The notes below the pieces were generated by a model that saw only the letters and a program-made list of their open reading frames with translations, did not search any database and was not told where the DNA came from. A DNA stretch of 45,288 nucleotides from contig JAJXWD010000019.1 of assembly GCA_021781835.1 (NCBI GenBank), forward strand, positions 1 to 45,288. Direction: 5' to 3'. Of this stretch, positions 11,240 through 21,475 are shown in pieces (the stretch's first letter is position 1; every line of letters starts with the position of its first letter). This stretch comes from Pseudomonadota bacterium (GTDB lineage: Bacteria > Pseudomonadota > Alphaproteobacteria > Acetobacterales > Acetobacteraceae). The position numbers and the translations under genes are program-made.

Positions 11240-11268
11240 TCTATAGCGGAGTTTTGGTCCGGTCTCAA
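11240..11268 (-). promoter_or_regulatory. carA promoter giving a leaderless transcript
   Basis: On the minus strand TTGAGA (11263-11268) and TATAGA (11240-11245) are 17 bases apart, five of six matches to sigma-70 consensus in the -10. Only eight bases separate the -10 from ATG 11231, so transcription should start at or within about three bases of the start codon. No Shine-Dalgarno precedes that ATG, which agrees. Confidence 0.7.
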
Positions 11269-11310
11269 CGGAAACAGCAGGAGGCCGGAAATTTTTTCCG
11301 GAGCATGAGA

Positions 11311-11769
11311 ATGAGCGTAAGAGAGGATTTAACCGCCGCCCTGAAAACCGCGATGCTGGCCAAGAACGCCGAGCGGACATCGGCGATCCGCATGATCAAC
11401 GCCAAGCTCAAGGATACCGACATCGCGGCACGCCCCAAGGGCATCGACAAGGTCTCGGACGACGAGCTGTTCGCCATGCTGCGCTCGATGATCAAGTCGC
11501 GCCGGGATTCGGTGGCGCTCTACCGCCAGGGCGGGCGTGAGGATCTGGCCGTCAAGGAAGAGGCCGAAATCGCCGTGATCTCGGAATTTCTGCCCGCCAC
11601 GCTGGAAGGCGAGGCGCTGGAGGCGGCGGTGAAGGCGGTGATTGCCGAAACCGGGGCCGCGAGCGTCAAGGAGATGGGCAAGGTGGTGGGCGCGCTCAAG
11701 GCCCGCCATGGCGCGGCGCTTGATATGGGCGTGGTGTCGGGCGTGGTGAAGGCGCTGCTCGGCGCGTAA
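11311..11769 (+). CDS. GatB/YqeY domain-containing protein
   Basis: A 152-residue protein of the YqeY family, related to the tail domain of GatB, the tRNA-dependent amidotransferase subunit; its role is unclear, possibly in tRNA-linked metabolism. The family pattern is present throughout: SVREDLTAALKTAMLAKNAE, then TSAIRMINAKLKD, SRRDSVALYRQGGREDL and ISEFLPATLEGEAL, ending with SVKEMGKVVGALKARHG. Of two close starts, ATG 11311 is preferred because GGAG ends seven bases before it; ATG 11305 would be too close. It lies two bases before dnaG, in the common alphaproteobacterial order yqeY-dnaG-rpoD. A CCGGAAA/TTTCCGG stem (11285-11301) touches its ribosome binding site. Confidence 0.93.
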   Translation: MSVREDLTAALKTAMLAKNAERTSAIRMINAKLKDTDIAARPKGIDKVSDDELFAMLRSMIKSRRDSVALYRQGGREDLAVKEEAEIAVISEFLPATLEGEALEAAVKAVIAETGAASVKEMGKVVGALKARHGAALDMGVVSGVVKALLGA

Positions 11770-11771
11770 CC

Positions 11772-13595
11772 ATGGCGCTGCCCGCGCAATTTCTGGATGA
11801 ACTGCGCCGCCGCCTGCCGATCGCGACCATCATCGGCAGGACGGTGAAGCTCACCCGCTCGGGGCGTGAGCGCAAGGGCTGCTGCCCGTTTCACGGCGAA
11901 AAGACACCGTCTTTTTATGTCTATGATGACCATTACCATTGCTTTGGCTGCGGCGAGCATGGCGATGCCATCACCTTCGTGATGAAAACCACTGGCGGCT
12001 CGTTCATGGAGGCCGTCGAGGAGCTGGCCGCGCAGGCGGGGCTGGAGGTGCCAAAACCCAGCCCGCAAGCGGCCGAGATGGAGCGGCGCCGCGCGGATTT
12101 GGCCGATGTGCTGGCCATGGCGGCGGGGGCTTATGCGCGCTGGCTCTACGAGCCCCAGGGCCGCGAGGCGCTGGAGTATCTGCGCCGGCGGGGCCTGCGC
12201 GATGAGACGATCAAACGCCACGGGCTTGGCTGGTCTGGCGAGGGGCGGGGCCAGCTGGCGGCGGCGCTCAAGGGGCACGATGTCAAGCCCGCGCAGCTGA
12301 TCGAGGCCGGGCTGATGAAGCGGGGCGATAACGGCCCGGTCGACATGTTTTTCTCGCGCGTCATGTTCCCCATCCGCGACCGGCGCGGCGCGCTCATCTC
12401 GTTTGGCGGGCGGGTGCTGGGAGATGCCCAGCCCAAATATGTCAATGGCCCGGAGACGGCGGTGTTTGCCAAGCGCCGCGCGCTCTATGGGCTAGATAGC
12501 GCCTACGAGGCCGTGCGCCGGGGCCGCGAAAGGCTGATCGTGGTCGAGGGCTATATGGATGTGATCAGCCTGGCCCAGGCCGGATTTGGCGGCGCGGTGG
12601 CCCCCTTGGGCACGGCGCTGACCGAGGAGCATCTGGATGAAATCTGGCGCCTGACGCCCGAGCCGGTCATCTGCTTCGATGGCGACAAGGCCGGCCAGCG
12701 GGCGGCGCTCAAGACCATCGAGATCGCGCTCGCCAAGCTCGATGCCGGCAAGGGGCTGCGCTTTCTGGCGCTCCCCCCCAAAGACGACCCGGACAGTTTG
12801 GTGAAACGTGAAGGCCCCCAGGCCTTCGCCCGCGCGCTCGAGGCGGCCAAGCCGCTCTCTGATGTGATGTATGACATGGTGAAAAGCGCCATGGGGGCCG
12901 AAACGCCCGAGGCCCGCGCCGGCCTGCGCCAGCACCTCGTCGATTTGGCCGGACGCATCCCCGACAAGGGGTTGGGCTCCGAATATCGCGCCCTGCTGCT
13001 CGAGCGTTTCTTCGCCGAGCGCCGCGCCCGCCAGACGCCCATTCCCCCGCGCGCCGGGGGGCGCAAAGGCGGGTTCGCGCCGCCCGCCCTCGTTTTGCCG
13101 CCCCACCCCAGCCCCGATGTGGCCGAAGCCGACCAGAAGCGCGCCCGGCTGATGCTGGCCACCTTGCTGGCGTTTCCGGTTTTGTTCCATGATCTCGAGG
13201 AGGCCTTCGCCCATGTCGTGCTCGACGACGAGGGCGAGGCCCTGCGCGGGGCGCTGCATGAGTTCGCCGCCGCGCAGGGGGCGCTTGACAGTCAGAATCT
13301 CTTAACCCATCTCAAGACGCGCGATCTCGCCGGGGCGGCGGGCCGCGTGCAGGCCGCCGCCGCGGCGGATTTCCGCTTCGCGCCCGACGCCAGCCCGTCG
13401 GAGGCGCAAGATGTTTGGTGGAGCTGGTTTACGATGATGACATCGAGCCTTGATGCGCTGCGCGCCGACCGGGATAGCGCAGAAACCGATTGGAAGAGCC
13501 GCATGGAAGACCTGGGCGCCTGGGAAAAACTTAAAAAATACAACGAATTGTTATCCCGCGCCCTCAGGGGCGAAACCGGCCTTCCCGAGGGCTGA
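11772..13595 (+). CDS. dnaG: DNA primase
   Basis: Makes the RNA primers for replication. The 607 residues show the N-terminal zinc ribbon with Cys38, His41, Cys57 and Cys60 ([12 protein letters not shown] and [10 protein letters not shown]). The RNA polymerase core with its TOPRIM motifs follows ([14 protein letters not shown] and [12 protein letters not shown]). A Pro/Arg-rich linker ([15 protein letters not shown]) leads to the C-terminal DnaB-binding helical region, which ends near [12 protein letters not shown]. Length is normal. The start is two bases after the yqeY stop, so the two genes are surely co-transcribed and rpoD follows. Confidence 0.98.
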   Translation: MALPAQFLDELRRRLPIATIIGRTVKLTRSGRERKGCCPFHGEKTPSFYVYDDHYHCFGCGEHGDAITFVMKTTGGSFMEAVEELAAQAGLEVPKPSPQAAEMERRRADLADVLAMAAGAYARWLYEPQGREALEYLRRRGLRDETIKRHGLGWSGEGRGQLAAALKGHDVKPAQLIEAGLMKRGDNGPVDMFFSRVMFPIRDRRGALISFGGRVLGDAQPKYVNGPETAVFAKRRALYGLDSAYEAVRRGRERLIVVEGYMDVISLAQAGFGGAVAPLGTALTEEHLDEIWRLTPEPVICFDGDKAGQRAALKTIEIALAKLDAGKGLRFLALPPKDDPDSLVKREGPQAFARALEAAKPLSDVMYDMVKSAMGAETPEARAGLRQHLVDLAGRIPDKGLGSEYRALLLERFFAERRARQTPIPPRAGGRKGGFAPPALVLPPHPSPDVAEADQKRARLMLATLLAFPVLFHDLEEAFAHVVLDDEGEALRGALHEFAAAQGALDSQNLLTHLKTRDLAGAAGRVQAAAAADFRFAPDASPSEAQDVWWSWFTMMTSSLDALRADRDSAETDWKSRMEDLGAWEKLKKYNELLSRALRGETGLPEG

Positions 13596-13616
13596 GCCGG
13601 TTTTTGGGCAAGCTTA

Positions 13617-13646
13617 TTGCCTATCTAACGAGTTATCAAATATAGA
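13617..13646 (+). promoter_or_regulatory. Possible rpoD promoter
   Basis: TTGCCT (13617-13622) and TATAGA (13641-13646) with an 18-base spacer lie in the 79-base gap between dnaG and rpoD. This would let the sigma factor be expressed apart from yqeY-dnaG. Sequence match only. Confidence 0.4.
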
Positions 13647-13674
13647 CGCCGCTTCAATCGGAGTTCGAGAGATT

Positions 13675-15596
<1,922 letters not shown>

Positions 15597-15597
<1 letters not shown>

Positions 15598-16193
15598 TGG
15601 CCCACCCCAGCGATTATGCCCGGCCCCTGTCTGGCGAGCCGGTGGAGCATGTGCAGGTAACGGTGGTGTTTTTGCGCCTGTCCACGCCGCCAATGGCCCG
15701 GCCGGTGGTGTGGCCGGCGGGCGTGAGCGTGGAGAAAACCCGCCCGAGCGTGGCCGAGTACCGCCAGATTTACGACGCGGTGGGGCATGATTGGCTGTGG
15801 TGGATGCGCCGCATGATGCCAGACGACATGCTGGCCGCCCATCTCGCGCGTGCCACGCTCGACATCAGGCTGCTCAAGGTCAATGGCCGGGTCGCCGGGT
15901 TTTACGAGCTGGACGCCAGCTACGCGCCCTATGTGAACCTGAATTATTTCGGCTTGACGCCGGACTTCATCGGCCAGGGGCTGGGCGGCATGTTTTTGCG
16001 CCATGCCGTGCTGGCGGCGTTCGAGGGCTCGCCGGGCGTGCGCGGGCTGCTGGTCAATACCTGCAGCGCCGACCATCCGCGCGCGCTGCCGGGCTATTTG
16101 CGCGCCGGCTTCGTCGAGTATCGCCGCGAGGTGGAGCAGTGGGAAATCCCCACCCGGCTGGGGCTGAGCGTGCCCGCGCATCTGCGCGGGTGA
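15597..16193 (+). CDS. GNAT family N-acetyltransferase
   Basis: A 198-residue acetyltransferase of unknown target. The acetyl-CoA-binding stretch is visible as [20 protein letters not shown] with the Q/R-x-x-G-x-G/A-like pattern. A beta strand carrying [14 protein letters not shown] lies before it, and [19 protein letters not shown], a common GNAT ending, after. The N-terminal 60 residues are longer than the minimal fold. ATG 15597 shares its A with the rpoD stop (TGATG), and the gene ends by overlapping the next one by four bases. This links an unassigned modifying enzyme tightly to the primary sigma factor; I would not infer its substrate from that. Confidence 0.85.
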
Positions 16194-16840
16194 GCGGCGC
16201 GCCCGAAATCCTCTGGCGCGCGCGGGGCGCGCTGGTCATCGACAAGCCAGCGGGGCTGGCGGTGCATGCGGGCCGCGCGGGCGGGCCCAGCGTCGAGGAT
16301 TTCTTTCCCCTCTGGCGCGCCGGGCGCAACGGCCCGTGGCTGGCTCACCGGCTCGATACCGACACCGCCGGCTGCCTGGTGGTGGCGCTCAAGAAAACCG
16401 CCTTGCTCGAAATTCAGGCCGCCTTTGCCGCCCATGGCGTGCATAAAACCTATTGGGCGGTGGTCCAGGGCGCGCCCGTCCAGGCCGAAGGGGTGATCGA
16501 CGCGCCGCTGCTCAAGGCAACCCAGGGGCGGGCCTGGAAGATGGCCGTCTCGCCGGCGGGGCAGGGGGCGGTCACGCAGTGGCGCGTGCTGGCGGCGGGG
16601 CAGGGGCGGGCGCTGGTGGCGTTTTACCCCCGCACCGGGCGCACCCACCAGATCCGCGCCCATGCCGCCCATATCGGCCACCCGATCATGGGCGATGCGG
16701 TTTATGGCGGCGGGCCGGGGGCGTTGCAGCTGCTCGCGCGCGCCATCCGCCTGGAGGCGCTGGGCGGGGTGATCGCGGCCGAGGCGCCGGTGCCCGCCCA
16801 TATGCGCGCCGCCGTGGAGGCGTGCGGTGGAGCGCTCTGA
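16190..16840 (+). CDS. RluA-family pseudouridine synthase
   Basis: Converts uridine to pseudouridine in rRNA or tRNA. The 216-residue protein has the family's catalytic signature HRLDTDTAG with Asp56, the opening [13 protein letters not shown], and the later [20 protein letters not shown]. It lacks an N-terminal S4 domain, which places it with the short RluA/TruC-like members; which RNA site it modifies cannot be told. The start is GTG 16190, overlapping the GNAT stop as GTGA. Its end overlaps the start of the DUF3553 gene by 14 bases. Confidence 0.9.
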   Translation: MSGAPEILWRARGALVIDKPAGLAVHAGRAGGPSVEDFFPLWRAGRNGPWLAHRLDTDTAGCLVVALKKTALLEIQAAFAAHGVHKTYWAVVQGAPVQAEGVIDAPLLKATQGRAWKMAVSPAGQGAVTQWRVLAAGQGRALVAFYPRTGRTHQIRAHAAHIGHPIMGDAVYGGGPGALQLLARAIRLEALGGVIAAEAPVPAHMRAAVEACGGAL

Positions 16841-17006
16841 ATTTCTGCCTGACGACTGGGTGCGCCACCCGCAAAAGCCCGAATGGGGGCATGGTCTGGT
16901 GCAATCCGCCATAGGCCACCGCGTGACGGTGATGTTTGAACATGCCGGCAAGGTGCTGATCGATGCCCGCCTGGTGGCGCTGGAGCCGGTCGAGCGGGAT
17001 GAATGA
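16827..17006 (+). CDS. DUF3553 family small protein
   Basis: A 59-residue protein found by reading the gap between the pseudouridine synthase and moaA. It begins at GTG 16827 and ends at TGA 17006. Its residues match my memory of the DUF3553 pattern closely: FLPDDWVRHPQKPEWGHG, then VQSAIGHRVTVMFEHAGKV. This domain also occurs at the end of some alphaproteobacterial UvrD-like helicases, resembling the CarD/TRCF RNA-polymerase-interacting fold; that link is from memory. It overlaps the upstream gene by 14 bases and the moaA start by 8. A GTG start inside the upstream gene is the only reasonable one. Confidence 0.8.
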   Translation: MERSEFLPDDWVRHPQKPEWGHGLVQSAIGHRVTVMFEHAGKVLIDARLVALEPVERDE

Positions 17007-18027
17007 CGGCATGAGCCTTGCGCCAGCGCCAGGGGCTGCCAAGATCAGCGCCATGGAGGATGGGTTCGGACGCCGTATTTCATATCTGCGCGTGTCGGTC
17101 ACCGACCGCTGCGATTTCCGCTGCACCTATTGCATGGCGGAGGAGATGACGTTTCTGCCCCGCGCCGAGGTGCTGAGCCTTGAGGAGATCGAGCGTTTAT
17201 GTGGCGTGTTCGTGGGGCTGGGGGTGCGCAAGCTGCGCTTCACCGGCGGCGAGCCGCTGGTGCGCGCCGGTGTGCCGGGGGTGATGGCGCGGGTGGGCGC
17301 GCGCCATCTGGGCCAGGGGTTGGAGGAGCTGACACTCACCACCAACGGCGCCCGGCTGGCGCGCTTTGCCCCCGAGCTGGCGGCGGCCGGGGTGCGGCGG
17401 GTCAATGTCTCGCTCGACTCGCTTAAAGAGGCGCGTTTTGCCGCCATCACCCGCACCGGCCATCTGCCCGCCGTGCTGGCCGGCATCGAGGCCGCCGCCG
17501 CCGCCGGTCTTGCCGTCAAGATCAACATGGTGGCGCTCAAGGGCGTGAACGAGGATGAGATCTCGCCCATGCTGGCCTGGTGCGGCGCGCGCGGGTTTGA
17601 TCTCTCATTGATCGAAACCATGCCGCTGGGCGACATGAGTGGCCGGGTGGAGACGCATCTGAGCCTGGCAACGGTGCGTGAGCGGCTTTGCCAACACTGG
17701 ACCCTGCGCCCCAGCGCCCACGCCACCGGCGGCCCCTCGCGCTACTGGGACGTGGCCGAGACCGGCGCGCGCATCGGCTTCATCACCCCGCTTTCCGAGC
17801 ATTTCTGCGCCAGCTGCAACCGGGTGCGGCTGGATGTGAAGGGGCGGCTCTATTTGTGCCTGGGCCATGAGGCGGCGGTGGATTTGCGCGCCCCCCTGCG
17901 CGCGGGCGCCTCGGACGAGACGCTGGACAGCCTCGTGCGCGCGGCCATGAGGATCAAGCCCGAGCGGCATGAATTCGAAATCGGGCGCCCGGCGGTGGCG
18001 CGCTATATGTCGGCCACCGGCGGCTGA
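16999..18027 (+). CDS. moaA: GTP 3',8-cyclase (molybdenum cofactor synthesis)
   Basis: A radical SAM enzyme that performs the first step of molybdopterin synthesis from GTP. The SAM-binding cluster ligands are Cys38, Cys42 and Cys45 (CDFRCTYC); FTGGEPLVR follows. The second, substrate-binding cluster is CASCNRVRL with a further Cys in LYLCLG. The protein ends in the conserved double glycine (SATGG). ATG 16999 (342 residues) overlaps the DUF3553 stop; ATG 17011 or 17053 would also keep the whole domain, since no clear ribosome binding site settles it. It converges with the TetR gene and overlaps it by 25 bases. No other moa genes are near. Confidence 0.95.
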   Translation: MNDGMSLAPAPGAAKISAMEDGFGRRISYLRVSVTDRCDFRCTYCMAEEMTFLPRAEVLSLEEIERLCGVFVGLGVRKLRFTGGEPLVRAGVPGVMARVGARHLGQGLEELTLTTNGARLARFAPELAAAGVRRVNVSLDSLKEARFAAITRTGHLPAVLAGIEAAAAAGLAVKINMVALKGVNEDEISPMLAWCGARGFDLSLIETMPLGDMSGRVETHLSLATVRERLCQHWTLRPSAHATGGPSRYWDVAETGARIGFITPLSEHFCASCNRVRLDVKGRLYLCLGHEAAVDLRAPLRAGASDETLDSLVRAAMRIKPERHEFEIGRPAVARYMSATGG

Positions 18028-18689
18028 GCGGCCTCGGCGCAGGGGCAGAGCGCCTCGCACCCGGCCATGAACAGATCGACCGCCTGGGTGATGCGCTGCT
18101 CGAGCGCGGCGCGCGAGGGCGGCGTGTGAAACCCCAGCAGCATGCCGATGTGAAATTCGCCGATCGCCATGCCCACCAGCATGTTCACCAGCTCCTTGCT
18201 GCTGGGAAAGCCGGGCGGGGGCTCGTGCATGGGCAGACGCGCCGAGGTCAGCAGCGCCTCGGTCAGCTGGGTTTTGGCCTTGAGCATGTGGCGGCGCAAA
18301 AATTGCCGCCCCAGCTCCGGCCCGCGCGCGAACTCGGCCATGAACAGGCGCGTGAGGGCGATTTGGGGCGGGGCCAGCATGAAGCGGGCCAGGCTGAGCA
18401 GATTGGCGACCAGCGCCTCGCGCAGGCTCCACCCCTCCTGGTAGGGCGGAAATTCGAGCTGGGTCTGGCGGTGGGTGAGCAGGGCCGAGAGCAGCTCGGG
18501 CTTGGAGGGGATCAGCTCATAAACGGTTTTTTTCGACATGCCGGCCGCCCGGGCGACATCGTTCATGGTGGCGTCGTGATAGCCCCTGGTCAAAAACACC
18601 GCCTCGGCGGCGGCGAGCAATTCGGGCAGGCGCGGCGGCTCGGGCAAGGCGGCGGGGCGCGGGCGGGCGCGGCGGGGGACGGCTGGCAT
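18003..18689 (-). CDS. TetR family transcriptional regulator
   Basis: A 228-residue repressor-like protein, divergent from the RND efflux operon and probably its regulator. The N-terminal helix-turn-helix is clear: AAEAVFLTRGYHDATMNDVA then RAAGMSKKTVYELIPSKPEL. The rest is a helical ligand domain without recognisable specificity, ending in a Cys-containing segment (CEALCPCAEA). The first 25 residues are rich in Arg and Pro and may be disordered. Its tail overlaps the end of moaA by 25 bases on the other strand. The 107-base gap to the efflux genes holds an A/T inverted repeat that could be its operator. Confidence 0.88.
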   Translation of the reverse strand: MPAVPRRARPRPAALPEPPRLPELLAAAEAVFLTRGYHDATMNDVARAAGMSKKTVYELIPSKPELLSALLTHRQTQLEFPPYQEGWSLREALVANLLSLARFMLAPPQIALTRLFMAEFARGPELGRQFLRRHMLKAKTQLTEALLTSARLPMHEPPPGFPSSKELVNMLVGMAIGEFHIGMLLGFHTPPSRAALEQRITQAVDLFMAGCEALCPCAEAAQPPVADI

Positions 18690-18725
18690 GGGCTGTTTTA
18701 AGAACAGCTTTAAGAAACCTGCAAG

Positions 18726-18789
18726 TTTTTATTGTAACAATGATAATAAAAAACACACGCTTGACGCATGGGTAAAATGCCCCTACCTG
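18726..18789 (+). promoter_or_regulatory. Efflux promoter region with A/T inverted repeat
   Basis: TTTTTATT (18726-18733) and AATAAAAA (18745-18752) form a perfect inverted repeat around GTAACAATGAT, in a stretch of very low GC. Just after it TTGACG (18761-18766) and TACCTG (18784-18789) are 17 bases apart, a good -35 with a poor -10. The layout suits a TetR-type operator upstream of the efflux operon and close to the regulator's own promoter. Confidence 0.4.
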
Positions 18790-18796
18790 AGCATTC

Positions 18797-20293
18797 ATGA
18801 AACCAACGGGTTTCCATCTTCCGCTCTCGATGCCGGCTCTGGCGCTCGCCCTCACGGGGTGTGCCGTGGGGCCGGATTTTCACGCCCCCAAGGCACCCGC
18901 CGTGGCGCTCACCTCCACGCCCTTGCCGGCCCGTACCGCCCAGGCTGGCGGCGTGGCCCAGCGCTTTGTCTCAGGTGCCGATATCGAGGGGGATTGGTGG
19001 CATCTCTTTCAAAGCCCGGCGCTCGATGCGCTGCTCAAGCAAGGTCTGGCCAACAGCCCGACCCTGGCCGCCGCCCAGCAAAAGCTGGTGCTGGCCGAGG
19101 AGCAGGTGCGCGAAGGCGAGGGGGCGCTGCTGCCGACCGTGAGCGTCTCGGCCGACAATCAGCGCCAGGTGGACTCGACCGCGGCGCAGGCGGCGTTCGG
19201 GGTCAACCGCACGGCGCCCTTCAAGCCCTACACGCTCTATCAGGGCACCATCGGCGTCAGCTACGACATCGACCTCTTCGGCCGCGCGCGCCGGGGCATA
19301 GAGCAGCAACAAGCCCTGGCCCAATATCAGCGCGAGGAGCTGGAGGCGGCCTATCTCAGCCTCACCGGCAATCTGGTGCAGGCGGCGGTGCTCGATGCCG
19401 AGGACCATGACGAGATCGTGGCGACGCAACAAATCATCGACGATGAAACCAGGATGCTGGCCATCGTGCGGGCGCAAGTGGCCGATGGCGCCGCCGCCCC
19501 CGCCGCCATCTTGCAGCAGCAGGCCGCGCTGGCCCAGCAGCAGGCCGCCCTGCCGCCGCTGCAAGCCGCGCTCACCGCCGAGCGCAACCAGATCGCCGCC
19601 TATGTCGGGGCATTTCCCGGCGCCTTTCACGCGGATGAGTTCACCCTCGCCAGCCTGACCCTGCCGGCCAACATGCCGCTCAGCGTGCCTTCGCAAATCA
19701 TCGCGCAGCGCCCAGACATCCGCGCCGCCGCCGCCACCCTGCACGCCGACACCGCCGCCGTGGGCGTGGCCGATGCCAACATGCTGCCCCAGATCACCCT
19801 CTCGGGCGATATCGGCCATGAGGCGATCAACACCGCCACGCTTTTCACCCCCCAAACGCTGCTGTGGAGCGTGATGGCGGGCGTCACCCAGCCGATTTTC
19901 GAAGGCGGCGTGCTGAGCGCCCAGCGCCAGGAGGCCATCGCCACCATGCGGGAAGCGGCGGCGCAATATGAGGGCACGGTGGTCGGCGCCTTCCAAAACG
20001 TGGCCGATGCCCTGAGCGCGCTGGAAACCGACGCCGAGGAGGTGGCCGCCGCCGATGCCGCGCGCGACGCCGCCGCCCAGTCCCTCGCCGTGACCGAGGC
20101 GCAGTACAAGCTCGGCGGCCAGCCCTTGACCGCGGTGCTGAACGCCCAGGTCACGGCCGAGACCGCCGAGATCAGCGATATCAAGGCGCGCGGGGCCCGG
20201 CTCTCGGACACGGCCGCGCTCTATGTGGCAATGGGCGGCGGCTGGTGGCACCGCCAGGATGTGAACCAGAAATGTTGCGGGTTGATCCCATGA
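18797..20293 (+). CDS. Outer membrane efflux lipoprotein, NodT/OprM family
   Basis: Outer-membrane channel of a tripartite drug efflux pump. The 498-residue protein starts with a lipoprotein signal; the lipobox is LTGC with Cys22 as the acylation site. Two repeats of the outer membrane factor fold follow (WWHLFQSPALDALLKQGLA and later RPDIRAAAATLHADTAAVGV, ITLSGDIG). Long Ala/Gln-rich helices form the periplasmic tunnel. It is the first gene of the order outer membrane factor-adaptor-RND pump, less common than having it last. The final residues after MGGGW look slightly extended. Only a weak ribosome binding site is seen. Confidence 0.93.
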   Translation: MKPTGFHLPLSMPALALALTGCAVGPDFHAPKAPAVALTSTPLPARTAQAGGVAQRFVSGADIEGDWWHLFQSPALDALLKQGLANSPTLAAAQQKLVLAEEQVREGEGALLPTVSVSADNQRQVDSTAAQAAFGVNRTAPFKPYTLYQGTIGVSYDIDLFGRARRGIEQQQALAQYQREELEAAYLSLTGNLVQAAVLDAEDHDEIVATQQIIDDETRMLAIVRAQVADGAAAPAAILQQQAALAQQQAALPPLQAALTAERNQIAAYVGAFPGAFHADEFTLASLTLPANMPLSVPSQIIAQRPDIRAAAATLHADTAAVGVADANMLPQITLSGDIGHEAINTATLFTPQTLLWSVMAGVTQPIFEGGVLSAQRQEAIATMREAAAQYEGTVVGAFQNVADALSALETDAEEVAAADAARDAAAQSLAVTEAQYKLGGQPLTAVLNAQVTAETAEISDIKARGARLSDTAALYVAMGGGWWHRQDVNQKCCGLIP

Positions 20294-20312
20294 TGATGGG
20301 CGGGGTTTGAGC

Positions 20313-21464
20313 ATGGCGGTAAATGCGAAAAAACGGATGATCGTGATGCTCGCGGTCGTTGGGGTGTTGTTTGGCGCCGTGTTCGGGTTCGGCGCCTTCA
20401 AGGCGGTGATGGTCGCGAAATTCCTCAAGGGGTTCGCCAATGCCGAGCCCACGGTCGCGGCCATGACCGCCGCGACCAGCAGCTGGCAGCCCCAGCTCAG
20501 CTCGGTCGGCACGCTCACCGCCGTGCAGGGCGCCACGCTCGCCCCCGAAATCGCCGGCACGGTCGAGGCGATCAATTTCGCCTCCGGTCAGCTCGTGCAA
20601 AAAGGCGCGCTGCTGGTGAGTTTGCGCCAAAACGCCCTGCCCGATCAGCTGGCCCAGCTCCAGGCCCAGGCCCAGCTTGACCGGATCAACCTCACCCGCG
20701 ACCTCAAGCAATTCGCGGCCCAGGCCGTCTCGCAGGCGCAGATCGACACCGACCGCGCCACGCTCGCCGCCGCCGAGGCCCAGGTGGGGGCGCAGCAGGC
20801 GCTGCTCGACCAAACCCTCATCCGCGCGCCCTTCGCCGGGCGGCTGGGCATCCGCGATATCAATCCGGGCGAATATGTCTCGCCCGGCACCGGGCTGGTC
20901 ACGCTCACGCAGCTCGACCCGGTCTATGCCGATTTCTACCTGCCCCAGCAGGATGTCGGCGCGGTGCGCGTGGGCCAGACGGTGAGCGTGACCGTGGATT
21001 CCTATGCGGGCCAGAGCTTCACCGGCACCGTCTCGGCCATCGATTCCGCCATAGATCAGGCCACCCGCTCGATCCGCGTGCGCGCCACCATCGCCAATCA
21101 GGGGCTCAAGCTGGTGCCGGGCATGTTCGTCCAGGTGAGCGTGGCCAGCGGCGCGTCCGCCACCTACATCACCCTGCCCCAGGCGGCCATCACCTATAAC
21201 CCGTATGGCGACACGGTCTATGTCCTCACCCCCCACGCTCCGGCGCCGGGCGCGGTCACCAGCGGCCCCAGCTATCTGGCGACCCAGATGTTCGTGCAGC
21301 TCGGCGACACGCGCGGGGACCAGGTGGCGGTGCTTGCCGGCGTCAAGCCCGGCGACATGGTGGTGACCGCCGGGCAGATGAAGCTGCATAACGGCTCGCT
21401 GGTGATGGTGAACAACACGCTCGAGCCCGCCGACAACCCCGCCCCCACCCCGCCCAACGAATAA
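20313..21464 (+). CDS. RND efflux periplasmic adaptor (HlyD/MexE-like)
   Basis: Membrane fusion protein linking the RND pump to the outer membrane channel. The 383 residues begin with a basic stretch and one hydrophobic anchor (IVMLAVVGVLFGAVFGFGAF). The lipoyl-type half-motif LAPEIAGTVEAINFASGQLV, a coiled-coil hairpin rich in Gln, Ala and Leu, and the returning half IRAPFAGRLGIRDINPGEYV follow, then beta-barrel and membrane-proximal domains. ATG 20313 is used; a TTG lies two codons earlier. It is 19 bases after the channel gene and 11 before the pump, clearly one operon. Confidence 0.94.
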   Translation: MAVNAKKRMIVMLAVVGVLFGAVFGFGAFKAVMVAKFLKGFANAEPTVAAMTAATSSWQPQLSSVGTLTAVQGATLAPEIAGTVEAINFASGQLVQKGALLVSLRQNALPDQLAQLQAQAQLDRINLTRDLKQFAAQAVSQAQIDTDRATLAAAEAQVGAQQALLDQTLIRAPFAGRLGIRDINPGEYVSPGTGLVTLTQLDPVYADFYLPQQDVGAVRVGQTVSVTVDSYAGQSFTGTVSAIDSAIDQATRSIRVRATIANQGLKLVPGMFVQVSVASGASATYITLPQAAITYNPYGDTVYVLTPHAPAPGAVTSGPSYLATQMFVQLGDTRGDQVAVLAGVKPGDMVVTAGQMKLHNGSLVMVNNTLEPADNPAPTPPNE

Positions 21465-21475
21465 GGGGCCGCCAG

